Below, piece by piece: positions 7,883-14,562 of a stretch of 14,562 nucleotides of DNA; the stretch's first letter is position 1, and each line of letters opens with the position of its first letter. This DNA comes from Saprospiraceae bacterium UBA7328 (GTDB lineage Bacteria; Bacteroidota; Bacteroidia; Chitinophagales; Saprospiraceae): positions 1 through 14,562 of the forward strand of contig DKPS01000180.1 in the NCBI GenBank assembly GCA_002471345.1. Reading direction: 5' to 3'. A model generated the notes under the pieces. That model was given only the letters and a program-made list of their open reading frames with translations, did not search any database and had not been told where the DNA came from. Both the position numbers and the translations under genes were made by a program.

Positions 7883-8311
7883 ATGTTTTCTAAAACTTGT
7901 GAGTACGGTATAAAAGCGGTTCTCTTCATAGCACATAAATCACAAAAAGATCAAAGAGTAGGCGTAAAAGAAATTGCAGCAGCTATAGGCTGCCCTGAAG
8001 CTTTCACTGGCAAAATAATGCAGCAGCTTTCTAAAAATAGAGTTGTCCAATCTATCAAAGGACGATCTGGTGGATTTTGGATAAATGAAGAGGACAGACT
8101 AAAAATTAATCTCCAGCAAATCGTAAAGATCCTCGATGGTGACAAATTGTATAAAGATTGTGTTCTAGGTCTTGCTCAGTGTAATGATGCCAACCCATGT
8201 CCAATGCATGAGCACTACATGAACATAAAAGAGGCCATTACTAAAATGCATGTAAAAACAACAATAGAAGATCTATCAACTTCTATTAACAGTAAGACTA
8301 TTTTGAGGTAA
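7883..8311 (+). CDS. Second Rrf2-family transcriptional regulator
   Basis: A 142-residue paralogue of the nos-linked regulator, starting MFSKTCEYGIKAVLFIAH with wing motif KGRSGGF at about 58-64. Putative cluster-binding cysteines are at 93, 100 and 106 (CVLGLAQCNDANPC). The outer two occupy the same positions as in the first regulator, but the middle one is shifted by three residues. An extra Cys is present at 6. It follows the membrane-protein gene by 51 bp on the same strand and is probably cotranscribed, as no convincing TAnnTTTG box lies at a suitable distance. The gene ends tail to tail with shikimate kinase. Likely an NO- or iron-sulfur-responsive repressor; targets are unknown. Confidence 0.88.
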   Translation: MFSKTCEYGIKAVLFIAHKSQKDQRVGVKEIAAAIGCPEAFTGKIMQQLSKNRVVQSIKGRSGGFWINEEDRLKINLQQIVKILDGDKLYKDCVLGLAQCNDANPCPMHEHYMNIKEAITKMHVKTTIEDLSTSINSKTILR

Positions 8312-8344
8312 GACTTACTAAATTGCAAATACAAGATTCATTTT

Positions 8345-8860
8345 CTAAAGCATATGCTTTGTTTTCTTTGCCAATCGTTCTGCCAAAGCTTTTTTCGACC
8401 CATACCCATAAAAAATCAATTCTGCTCGCTCATAAAAAGCTGCTCTCTGTTCAAGTTTTCTATTTATCAGATCACGTATTTCGTGGTCAACAAGATCTTT
8501 AATTAATGGCCGCTTGGCTTTTTTTGATTTGAGAATATTGAATAAAAAAAGTGGTGTTCTTTTAAGGTAGATTGTTCTCGTAAGATTCAATAGATCCCAA
8601 TTTTGTTCTCTGCAAGGAGTGCCTCCACCTAGAGATAAAACACATTTATCTTCATTTTCTATGATCTTTCCCAAATATTGATTTTCCAACTTCCTAAATG
8701 CTTCCTCTCCTTTTCCATCAAAAATCTCATTAATTGACATTTTTTCATTCTCGACGATATAATCATCTAAGTCAATGAAGTTCAATTTATAATGGTCAGC
8801 TAACCTTCTACCAAATGTAGATTTGCCGCTTCCCATAAAACCCATTAATGAAATGATCAT
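8345..8860 (-). CDS. aroK: Shikimate kinase
   Basis: Cytosolic enzyme that phosphorylates shikimate to shikimate 3-phosphate with ATP, the fifth step of the chorismate (aromatic amino acid) pathway. The 171-residue length is normal. The P-loop GFMGSGKST is at 7-15, DLDD at 30-33 supplies the Mg/shikimate aspartates, FRKLE with Arg 56 and LGGGTP (77-82) form the shikimate pocket. The lid region has KRPL with Arg 117, and R139-x3-Y143 is the C-terminal conserved motif. It is a housekeeping gene, convergent with the Rrf2 gene (33 bp apart) and divergent from the P450 gene, and seems unrelated to either. Confidence 0.95.
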   Translation of the reverse strand: MIISLMGFMGSGKSTFGRRLADHYKLNFIDLDDYIVENEKMSINEIFDGKGEEAFRKLENQYLGKIIENEDKCVLSLGGGTPCREQNWDLLNLTRTIYLKRTPLFLFNILKSKKAKRPLIKDLVDHEIRDLINRKLEQRAAFYERAELIFYGYGSKKALAERLAKKTKHML

Positions 8861-8864
8861 AAAG

Positions 8865-8872
8865 CAAATATA
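8865..8872 (-). promoter_or_regulatory. Possible aroK -7 box
   Basis: Minus-strand TATATTTG fits TAnnTTTG, but it ends only 4 nt before the aroK ATG, so transcripts would be nearly leaderless. It may be coincidence in AT-rich DNA. Confidence 0.3.
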
Positions 8873-8902
8873 TTTGATTTTCTATCCTCACATATCCTTA
8901 TC

Positions 8903-8917
8903 TAATTTTGTACTTTG
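8903..8917 (+). promoter_or_regulatory. Probable P450 promoter -7 region
   Basis: TAATTTTG at 8903-8910 matches TAnnTTTG exactly, followed directly by a near match, TACTTTG. Transcription would begin near 8915-8922, which supports the ATG at 8947 as the P450 start rather than the in-frame TTG at 8908 inside the box. Confidence 0.5.
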
Positions 8918-8946
8918 AAATCCATAACAAACAACACAAATCATTT

Positions 8947-10269
8947 ATGTCTTCTTGTCCATATGCTAAAGTCCCTGGAAAACCCAGTCTGCCAATTGTT
9001 GGAGATACGTTGAAATTCATATTTTCTGATCCCAATGAATTGATTAGAAGTGGTAGAGCTAAATATGGTGATCTATATAAAGTTAATGTCTTCAATCAAG
9101 ACTCCATTTTATTGATCAAGCCCGATATGACAAAATGGGCTCTTTTGGATCATGCAAAAGACTTTAATAGCAAAGAAGCTTGGGATAATGTACTAAAAGA
9201 CCTTTTCCCTAACGGGCTTATGCTCATGGATGGCGAAAAGCATAAATCTCATAGATCAATAATAGCAGAAGTATTCAAAAACGCCCCTATGGAAGGTTAT
9301 TTGAAAATGATGATTCCATTGGTTGACGAATTTGTTACTGGACTTTCAAACTCTGAATACAAAATGTTCCCATTATATAAAGAATGGACAATAAAAGTGG
9401 CTCTCAAAGTCTTCTTTGGGCTTAACCCAAAAGATGAACTCAAAGACATCAATAAGGCAATCACAAACATTGTAAAAGCAGCTGCTTCGCTCCATATTAA
9501 TCTACCATTCACGACATATGGCAAAGGTATATCAGCTCGAAAGTATTTGATCAAATTCTTTTCTGACCTCATTGAAGAAAGGCGAGAAAATCCAGGTGAG
9601 GATTTATTTAGCAAACTATGTGGAGCAGTAGGTGATGATGGTGAAAAATTTAGTGATGAAGAAGTGATTGATCATTTAATATTCATCCTGATGGCAGCTC
9701 ATGATACTACGGCAAGTACATTGACCAGTCTAACTTATTTTCTCACAAAACATGAGAATTGGCAAGACAAACTTAGAGCAGAAGCTTTGCAATTGTATTC
9801 CACTGAGAATATCAATCAAAAAACTATAAGAGGTCTAGAGAATACCGATTTAGCAGTCAAAGAGACGCTTCGAATATATCCTCCTCTTACTTCCATCACA
9901 AGAGTTACTAATAAAGATGTTTCTTATGGAGATCTACACTTTCCTAAAGGCACACATTTTAGTATTCCAATATCTTATTTCCAACAGGCAGATGACATTT
10001 GGGACAACCCCAAAGTGTGGGATCCAGAACGGTTTAATAAAGAACGTAAAGAAGATAGAAAATGCCCATATACTTATTCTCCATTTGGAGCCGGTTTACA
10101 TCATTGCATCGGATCTGCATTCGCAGAAATGCTAATCAATCTTACTATCAGTAAAATGCTCCAAAAATTTAGGTTTGAAGTGTCTGAAGATTATGAAATC
10201 CCAATGAAAGCTGTGCCTTTACAAGAACCTAAAGATGGGCTTCCAATGACGTTAAAATTCAATGCATAA
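8947..10269 (+). CDS. Cytochrome P450 monooxygenase
   Basis: Haem-thiolate monooxygenase of about 440 residues, a normal length for a soluble bacterial P450. The start at 8947 (MSSCPYAKVPG) is preferred over an in-frame TTG 13 codons upstream that overlaps the promoter box. The I-helix oxygen-binding motif AAHDTT is at 250-255, the K-helix ExxR (ETLR) at 306-309, and the haem-binding signature FGAGLHHCIG at 380-389 with Cys 387 as the axial ligand. The N-terminal PGKPSLPIVGDTLKFI proline-rich stretch recalls CYP120/CYP51-like P450s that act on lipids or terpenoids, but the substrate cannot be inferred. No membrane anchor and no fused reductase are present, and no ferredoxin gene is adjacent. 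It heads a plus-strand series of genes of possible lipid metabolism. Confidence 0.94.
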   Translation: MSSCPYAKVPGKPSLPIVGDTLKFIFSDPNELIRSGRAKYGDLYKVNVFNQDSILLIKPDMTKWALLDHAKDFNSKEAWDNVLKDLFPNGLMLMDGEKHKSHRSIIAEVFKNAPMEGYLKMMIPLVDEFVTGLSNSEYKMFPLYKEWTIKVALKVFFGLNPKDELKDINKAITNIVKAAASLHINLPFTTYGKGISARKYLIKFFSDLIEERRENPGEDLFSKLCGAVGDDGEKFSDEEVIDHLIFILMAAHDTTASTLTSLTYFLTKHENWQDKLRAEALQLYSTENINQKTIRGLENTDLAVKETLRIYPPLTSITRVTNKDVSYGDLHFPKGTHFSIPISYFQQADDIWDNPKVWDPERFNKERKEDRKCPYTYSPFGAGLHHCIGSAFAEMLINLTISKMLQKFRFEVSEDYEIPMKAVPLQEPKDGLPMTLKFNA

Positions 10270-10336
10270 CTATAATTGATAAGTGCCATTTTGATATCTT
10301 AGAAAAGATGATCTTTAATCACTCTTAAATGACTCG

Positions 10337-10999
10337 ATGTTTAATAACCTAAAATCCATAATTTCACTCCTATTCATTTTATTATCATGTACATCTTCGT
10401 GGACTCAAGAAAATAGCTCAATAATAACCAGTATATCCTCTGCGAGATCCAGTCATAATGGAACTTTAGTAAAAATAAAAGGAATAATAACTGTGCCCTC
10501 AGGATATTTCGCTTCTTCTATACCATTTGGGTATGCGATACAAGATAAGACCGCCGGAATTTATGTTATCGACACCATTGAGATAATGAAAGGTGAATAT
10601 CAAATAGGAGATGAAATTGTAGTAACTGGAATCAGGTCTGAAGCCTATGGCCTGTCAACAATAAAAGAAATTAAAGCCTCTAAAATATCTGAGGACCAAA
10701 TAATTATGCCAATAAAGGTAGAAACAGGATCCATCAATGAATCTACTGAAGGAACCCTTATATCTACTTCCGGCAAAATAATGGAGCTTCGAAATGATGC
10801 TCCATATGGATATAAAGTTTTTATCGATGATGGGTCTGGTTTAATTGACATCTATGTCAATACATCCACTGGCATGATAAGAGATACATCAAAATGGAAT
10901 GCAGGTATGACAATATCTGTTACTGGGTTTTCGTCGCAATATCAATCAGAGTACGAATGTGATCCTAGGGTTCCTTCGGATATTGTAATAAAACAATAG
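10337..10999 (+). CDS. Secreted protein with two OB-fold-like domains, function unknown
   Basis: A 220-residue exported protein. Residues 1-23 form a signal peptide, probably cleaved after the WTQ segment; a Cys at 18 is not in a convincing lipobox. Two repeated units follow, about 32-115 and 125-215. Each has a GTLVKIKG or GTLISTSGKI strand, a GYAIQDKTAGIYV or YKVFIDDGSGLIDIYV strand pair and a GDEIVVTG or GMTISVTGF strand, a pattern of OB folds like those in YhcR-type and DUF5689-like proteins. No catalytic residues stand out. The domains may bind a polysaccharide, nucleic acid or another protein. It lies 67 bp after the P450 and may be in the same transcript. Confidence 0.75.
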   Translation: MFNNLKSIISLLFILLSCTSSWTQENSSIITSISSARSSHNGTLVKIKGIITVPSGYFASSIPFGYAIQDKTAGIYVIDTIEIMKGEYQIGDEIVVTGIRSEAYGLSTIKEIKASKISEDQIIMPIKVETGSINESTEGTLISTSGKIMELRNDAPYGYKVFIDDGSGLIDIYVNTSTGMIRDTSKWNAGMTISVTGFSSQYQSEYECDPRVPSDIVIKQ

Positions 11000-11405
11000 T
11001 GCAATATGCTCATTCCACTTCCTCCTCAAAATTCAATTGTTTCTTTCCACAAACCAAATGAAAAAAGTGATTTAAAAGGAAAAGTATTTTGTTTAGGCTA
11101 TTATAAAGCTGGGACTTTATTTATAGGTCAAGTTTTAAAATTTTGAAGCTTTAAATGGCAAATCATGACAAAAGAAAACCCTGGTCAGAAGAAATTGATT
11201 TTTTCAAGTTATAATTATTTGAATCCTTGTTATTCTGATCGCAACTTGCCATTTGTGACGATATTTCTTTTATTTCAAATATTTATCAAACTAATAATAA
11301 AAATTGAAGAATGAGGTCTTAAAATGAAAGATCACATTAAAGAACTGCACAGTCTATTTTGCGTTTTCAAAATTCATTGATTTAAAATTTAGCAAAGAAA
11401 ACAAT
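11000..11405 (+). other. 406-bp intergenic region with a possible gene remnant
   Basis: No complete gene is recognised. The first part holds a 46-codon ORF (listed separately) that looks like the start of a sulfotransferase. The same reading frame continues after its stop with YLNPCYSDRNLPF-like text, faintly similar to the second segment of that family. A 9-bp inverted repeat, AAATGGCAA (11153-11161) and TTGCCATTT (11246-11254), lies inside. I see no clear promoter box before the 11406 start. Confidence 0.5.
11006..11146 (+). pseudogene. Possible decayed sulfotransferase N-terminus
   Basis: A 46-residue reading frame contains GKVFCLGYYKAGTLFIGQVL (about residues 25-44). Its core resembles the P-loop-like PAPS-binding strand of sulfotransferases, K-x-F-C-I-G-x-x-K-T-G-T-T-S-x-G-x-x-L, with the key TGTTS part degraded to AGTLF. 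The family is normally 200 or more residues. The frame ends after 46 codons and no continuing body of the enzyme is visible, so this is best read as a relic. It could equally be a chance match. Confidence 0.35.
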
Positions 11406-12686
11406 ATGAATGAAAAATTTAAGCCATTAGTAATCATTACTATGGCACTTGTCCTTTTTGTGAGTTGTAAGCACGAAGAAAAAGAAATTGTGGATCACGA
11501 TAATTCTGTAGTGGTAAAATCACATCTAGCTGATACAATAGCATCAGCTACCACTACAAGGAATTGGCTTCGACCTCCTTATAAATATTGGGGTATAAAA
11601 AATGTTGACAAATTATTTGATATCGGTGCTATAACTAAGGGCCCCACAACTTCAGATATAGAATTAGATCTTAGATTATTCGAAGATTTAAAGATTGAGC
11701 AATTCGATGGAGAGGTTTACACTTTTGACGAACATTTAGACTCTAATCGGACAGATGGTTTTTTGGTTTTACACAAAGGCAAAGTCATCTTTGAAAAGTA
11801 CTATGGCAATATGATGAAAGCCAGTTCACATAATTGGTTTTCAATGTCCAAATCTATGACAGGACTAACTGCAAGTCTTCTGGCTGCAGAAGGATTGATT
11901 GATTTACAAAAACAAACTCTATTTTATTTACCAGAATTAAAAGGGTCTGCTTGGGAAGGGACGACTGTTCAGATGGTCATGGACATGCTTGTTGGCATTG
12001 AATACAATGAAGCATATGACGATCCAAAATCAGATGCATATAGATTTGCTAAGATATCAGAATTTGTAGATGTTCCTGGTCCGCCATCAGAGTTTGCAAC
12101 TATGCTCGACTATATGAAAACAGTGAAGAAAGGTCGCAATCATAACGAGCTATTTCATTATGTCAGTTTGAATACAGAAATACTAGGGATAATCATTAGT
12201 AAAGTAACAGGTAAACAACCATCAGAGGTAATGAGTGAAAAGATATGGTCTAAAATCGGGGCAGAACAAGACGCTTACGTTATGCGAAATTCTAAAGGAT
12301 ATGAACTGGTAAGTGCTGCTATTAATACCTGCCTCAGAGATGCAGGACGATTTGGACAGTTGGTACTAGACGATGGTTACTACAATGGTAAGCAGATTGT
12401 TCCCAAATCGGTTATTTATAAGATCAAAACAGGTGGAAGTGTTGAAAAATTTGCTAATTCAAAAAGAGGAAAAGTATTCAAAAATTTCCACTATACTGAT
12501 CAATGGTGGCATACAGATAAAGAGGCATTTTTTGCAAAAGGTTTATTTGGACAATGGATATATATAGATCCTTCTACAGAATTAGTGGTAGTTAAGTTCA
12601 CTACATCAGATATTCCTACCTCAACTGAATATGATTGGATCAATAATATGAATCTCATGAATGCTATTGTAAAGCATTTTAAGTGA
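11406..12686 (+). CDS. Serine hydrolase lipoprotein of the beta-lactamase class C / NylB-like type
   Basis: A 426-residue exported hydrolase anchored by a lipoprotein signal (LFVSC, Cys about 21). The catalytic Ser-x-x-Lys motif SMSK is at 146-149, with Ser 146 as nucleophile, and the Tyr motif YVSLNTEILG has Tyr 252. The spacing and the Y-x-S-x-N form are closer to 6-aminohexanoate-dimer hydrolase (NylB) and EstB-like esterases than to class C beta-lactamases, which have Y-x-N. A late motif AKGLFGQWIYIDP (about 378-390) replaces the KTG box. Likely a peptidase, amidase or esterase on the periplasmic or outer face. Substrate is unknown and antibiotic resistance should not be assumed. Confidence 0.9.
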   Translation: MNEKFKPLVIITMALVLFVSCKHEEKEIVDHDNSVVVKSHLADTIASATTTRNWLRPPYKYWGIKNVDKLFDIGAITKGPTTSDIELDLRLFEDLKIEQFDGEVYTFDEHLDSNRTDGFLVLHKGKVIFEKYYGNMMKASSHNWFSMSKSMTGLTASLLAAEGLIDLQKQTLFYLPELKGSAWEGTTVQMVMDMLVGIEYNEAYDDPKSDAYRFAKISEFVDVPGPPSEFATMLDYMKTVKKGRNHNELFHYVSLNTEILGIIISKVTGKQPSEVMSEKIWSKIGAEQDAYVMRNSKGYELVSAAINTCLRDAGRFGQLVLDDGYYNGKQIVPKSVIYKIKTGGSVEKFANSKRGKVFKNFHYTDQWWHTDKEAFFAKGLFGQWIYIDPSTELVVVKFTTSDIPTSTEYDWINNMNLMNAIVKHFK

Positions 12687-12726
12687 TATTATAAGGACTA
12701 TAACCAAACAAAGAATCGACTCAAAT

Positions 12727-12905
12727 ATGCCAAAATTAGACTTGGTCATAAATTCAATTGTAGATAATTTCTATTATTGGGAAAAAATGATCTACATAAT
12801 GTAATTCTCAGTCTAACTTTTGGAAGTGACGGACCTAGAATGATCCATGTAAATAAAAGAATTGAAACAAAAATTAGACAAGGAGCAAAAATTAATATTA
12901 AATAG
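12727..12905 (+). pseudogene. Possible split remnant of a deleted gene
   Basis: Two short protein-like stretches in different frames fill most of this gap. An ATG at 12727 gives MPKLDLVINSIVDNFYYWEK before it stops at 12802-12804. The VDNFYYWEK part resembles the opening of acyl-CoA ligases (AMP-binding enzymes). A second frame, open from 12768 to the stop at 12903-12905, reads ILSLTFGSDGPRMIHVNKRI and onward. I do not recognise this second part. The pattern would fit an internal deletion leaving both ends of a gene, but both pieces are too short to be sure. Confidence 0.25.
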
Positions 12906-12947
12906 ATCCTAATAACAACCTCTTCACTTATGACTAAGTAAAAATTT

Positions 12948-13865
12948 ATGAATCAATCTGAATGGAATCTAGCGAAAGCTGCAGCGCAACAGGGTAAAGT
13001 GGCTATTGTCACTGGTGCCAACACAGGTCTTGGTTATGAAACAAGCCTAGGACTGGCCGAAAAAGGGATGAAGGTGGTCATGGCTTGCCGCAATATGCAA
13101 AAGGCGAATAGAGCAAAAGAAAAGATAAAAGATAAGTATCCTTTCTCTGACTTAGAATGCAGGCAGTTAGATCTAAGTAAATTAAAGTCTGTGCGCTCTT
13201 TTGTTAAAGATTTTGTGAAAGACTATCAATCTCTAGATGTGCTAATTAATAACGCTGGAATCATGATACCTCCTTTCAGCCTCACAGAAGATGGTTTTGA
13301 AAGTCAAATGGCGGCTAATTATTTTGGACATTTTGTATTGACCCAAGGTCTATCAAAATTACTATTGAAATCGGACAAATCCAGAATCATCTCCCTAAGT
13401 AGCATAGCCCATAAACAAGGTAAGATTAGATTTGACAATCTACATTCTGAAAAGAAATACGATGCTATGGCCGCTTATTCTCAAAGCAAATTGGCATGCC
13501 TTATTTTTGCGATTGAGCTGCAAAGGAAACTTGAACAGGCAGACTCTAAAACCATCTCACTCGCTGCTCACCCAGGTGTTTCTAACACTGAACTCATGCG
13601 TTATCTCCCTAGATGGTCTAAACTCATTGCGCCAATTCTCAGTCCATTTATTTCGCACAACCCTAAAAAAGGTGCTCTACCCACATTGCGAGCTGCATTA
13701 GATGATAGCGCCAATGGTGGAGATTATTATGGACCAAATGGAAGAAGAGAACTGAAAGGGAAACCAATAAAAATAAAACCAAGAAGAAAAGCACTAGATG
13801 TTGAATTAGCAAATGAGCTTTGGAAGAAAACAGAAGAATTGACAGATTGTACTTTTTCTATCTAG
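12948..13865 (+). CDS. Short-chain dehydrogenase/reductase, retinol dehydrogenase-like
   Basis: NAD(P)-dependent oxidoreductase of 305 residues, in the retinol dehydrogenase / protochlorophyllide-reductase-like group of SDRs. The cofactor motif TGANTGLG is at 22-29 with ACRN after the second strand (about 47-50), which suggests NADP(H) preference. NNAG is at 101-104, the catalytic Ser at about 150 (SLSSIAH) and Y-x3-K (YSQSK) at Tyr 177 and Lys 181. A GGDYYGPNG segment near 258-266 is characteristic of this group. The stop is only 15 bp before the next ATG, that of a carboxylic acid reductase, so the two are probably cotranscribed. The enzyme may reduce the aldehyde formed by that partner, but this is inferred from adjacency. 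Confidence 0.9.
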   Translation: MNQSEWNLAKAAAQQGKVAIVTGANTGLGYETSLGLAEKGMKVVMACRNMQKANRAKEKIKDKYPFSDLECRQLDLSKLKSVRSFVKDFVKDYQSLDVLINNAGIMIPPFSLTEDGFESQMAANYFGHFVLTQGLSKLLLKSDKSRIISLSSIAHKQGKIRFDNLHSEKKYDAMAAYSQSKLACLIFAIELQRKLEQADSKTISLAAHPGVSNTELMRYLPRWSKLIAPILSPFISHNPKKGALPTLRAALDDSANGGDYYGPNGRRELKGKPIKIKPRRKALDVELANELWKKTEELTDCTFSI

Positions 13866-13880
13866 GAAACATTATAGAAC

Positions 13881-14562
13881 ATGAATGAAAAGAAAATAAG
13901 TCCTAAAAAAAGATATGTACTTCGCGCATTGGAATTGGGAAAAAGTGATCCTGAAATTAGTCAGCTGAACCCAATAGAATCTGTCAAAGAAAAGGCTTCA
14001 ACTGAAGGTTTTACAACCGATAAAGTAATCGCATCTTATCTTAATGGATATGGACCTCGACCTGCCCTTGCTGAACGTAGCTATAACGTGGTAAAAAATG
14101 AGCATGGTCAAAATATAAGAAAATACCAATCTGCCTATACTTCAGTAACTTATGAAGAATTTCATAATCGAATCAAGGCCATTTCTATGTCTTGGAGACA
14201 CCACCCAGACTGTCAACTGAATGAAGGGGACTTTCTAGCCACTATCGGCTTTGCAAGTATCGACTTCGCTGCTTTGGACATTGCTTGCACTTATAATCAT
14301 GGGGTCAAAGTGCCATTGCAAAGTGCTACATCTGGTGCTGATCTTGGTGAAATTTTGACAAATACAGCTCCTGTAATTTTAGCTTCTACTATAAAAGATT
14401 TGAATGTTGCAGTAGCCCACTCAATAAATCAACCCTCAATTAGAAGTATAGTCGTTTTTGACTATGATGAAAAAGTAGATGAAGAACGCTTACAGGTAGA
14501 AGGGGCCTTAACAACATTGTCAAATTCGAATACTAATACACAATTGTATACAATTGAACAAT
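13881..14562 (+). CDS. car: Carboxylic acid reductase (CAR), N-terminal part of the adenylation domain, runs off the window end
   Basis: Large multidomain enzyme (adenylation, phosphopantetheine carrier, NADPH reductase) that converts carboxylic acids to aldehydes using ATP and NADPH. Only the first 227 codons are in the window. They match the N-terminal region of CARs better than ordinary acyl-CoA ligases. Landmarks are GYGPRPALAERSYNVV (about 55-70), VTYEEFHNRIKAIS (about 89-102), and CQLNEGDFLATIGFASIDFAALDIAC (about 112-137). KVPLQSATSGADLGEIL and the SIRSIVVFDYDEKVDEER run then follow. The catalytic AMP-binding motif and the carrier and reductase domains lie beyond the edge, so their presence cannot be checked. 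It starts 15 bp after the SDR stop and is likely in its operon. CARs are best known from Actinobacteria. Confidence 0.78.
   Translation, partial: MNEKKISPKKRYVLRALELGKSDPEISQLNPIESVKEKASTEGFTTDKVIASYLNGYGPRPALAERSYNVVKNEHGQNIRKYQSAYTSVTYEEFHNRIKAISMSWRHHPDCQLNEGDFLATIGFASIDFAALDIACTYNHGVKVPLQSATSGADLGEILTNTAPVILASTIKDLNVAVAHSINQPSIRSIVVFDYDEKVDEERLQVEGALTTLSNSNTNTQLYTIEQ

Noticed and set aside
8347..8360. Perfect 14-bp palindrome AAAGCATATGCTTT at the aroK 3' end as terminator or operator
   Set aside because: It overlaps the last aroK codons, has no room for a loop without losing most of the stem, and has no clean T-run on either side. Probably chance in AT-rich DNA.
8908..8946. TTG at 8908 as the P450 start
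   Set aside because: It lies within the promoter -7 region, and the 13 extra residues add nothing typical of the family.
10304..10316. AAAGAT-G-ATCTTT inverted repeat before the OB-fold protein as a second Rrf2 operator
   Set aside because: The half-sites look similar to the nosZ operator, but the 1-bp centre changes the spacing and the gene has no link to N2O metabolism. A weak stem for termination after the P450 is equally possible.
11153..11254. 9-bp inverted repeat in the 406-bp gap as insertion-sequence ends
   Set aside because: Only 84 bp separate the arms, no transposase coding is seen and no target duplication is visible.

Overview
The window comes from an AT-rich bacterium of the phylum Bacteroidota. 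Three things suggest this: promoter -7 boxes of the TAnnTTTG type, few strong Shine-Dalgarno sites, and a clade II-type nos cluster with Bacteroidota-style gene content. I see no rRNA, tRNA, CRISPR array or intact mobile element.

Left part (1-5529, minus strand): a nitrous-oxide reductase operon. Order in the direction of transcription is nosZ, a small uncharacterised membrane protein, nosL, nosD, nosF and nosY (cut by the window start). The last five genes overlap each other by a few bases and are probably translationally coupled. A hairpin followed by a T-run separates nosZ from them. nosZ has a single frameshift near position 5292; the rest of the gene, including the CuZ and CuA motifs, looks intact.

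Divergent part (5648-8311, plus strand): an Rrf2-family regulator with three cysteines, a lipoprotein cytochrome c, a 406-residue multi-spanning membrane protein with histidine motifs reminiscent of heme-copper oxidase/NnrS proteins, and a second Rrf2 regulator. The nosZ/rrf2 intergenic region is strikingly symmetric. A perfect 12-bp inverted repeat sits exactly midway between two mirror-image TACATTTG boxes, one for each direction. This looks like an NO- or redox-responsive switch controlling N2O respiration, with the cytochrome as a plausible electron donor to NosZ.

Right part (8345-14562): shikimate kinase (minus strand), then a plus-strand series of a cytochrome P450, a secreted OB-fold-like protein, a NylB-like serine hydrolase lipoprotein, a short-chain dehydrogenase and the start of a carboxylic acid reductase (CAR). 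The last two lie 15 bp apart and probably form an operon. CAR turns an acid into an aldehyde and an SDR could reduce that further, so an acid-to-alcohol module is possible. Two intergenic regions (11000-11405 and 12687-12947) carry short protein-like pieces that look like gene remnants, one resembling a sulfotransferase P-loop.
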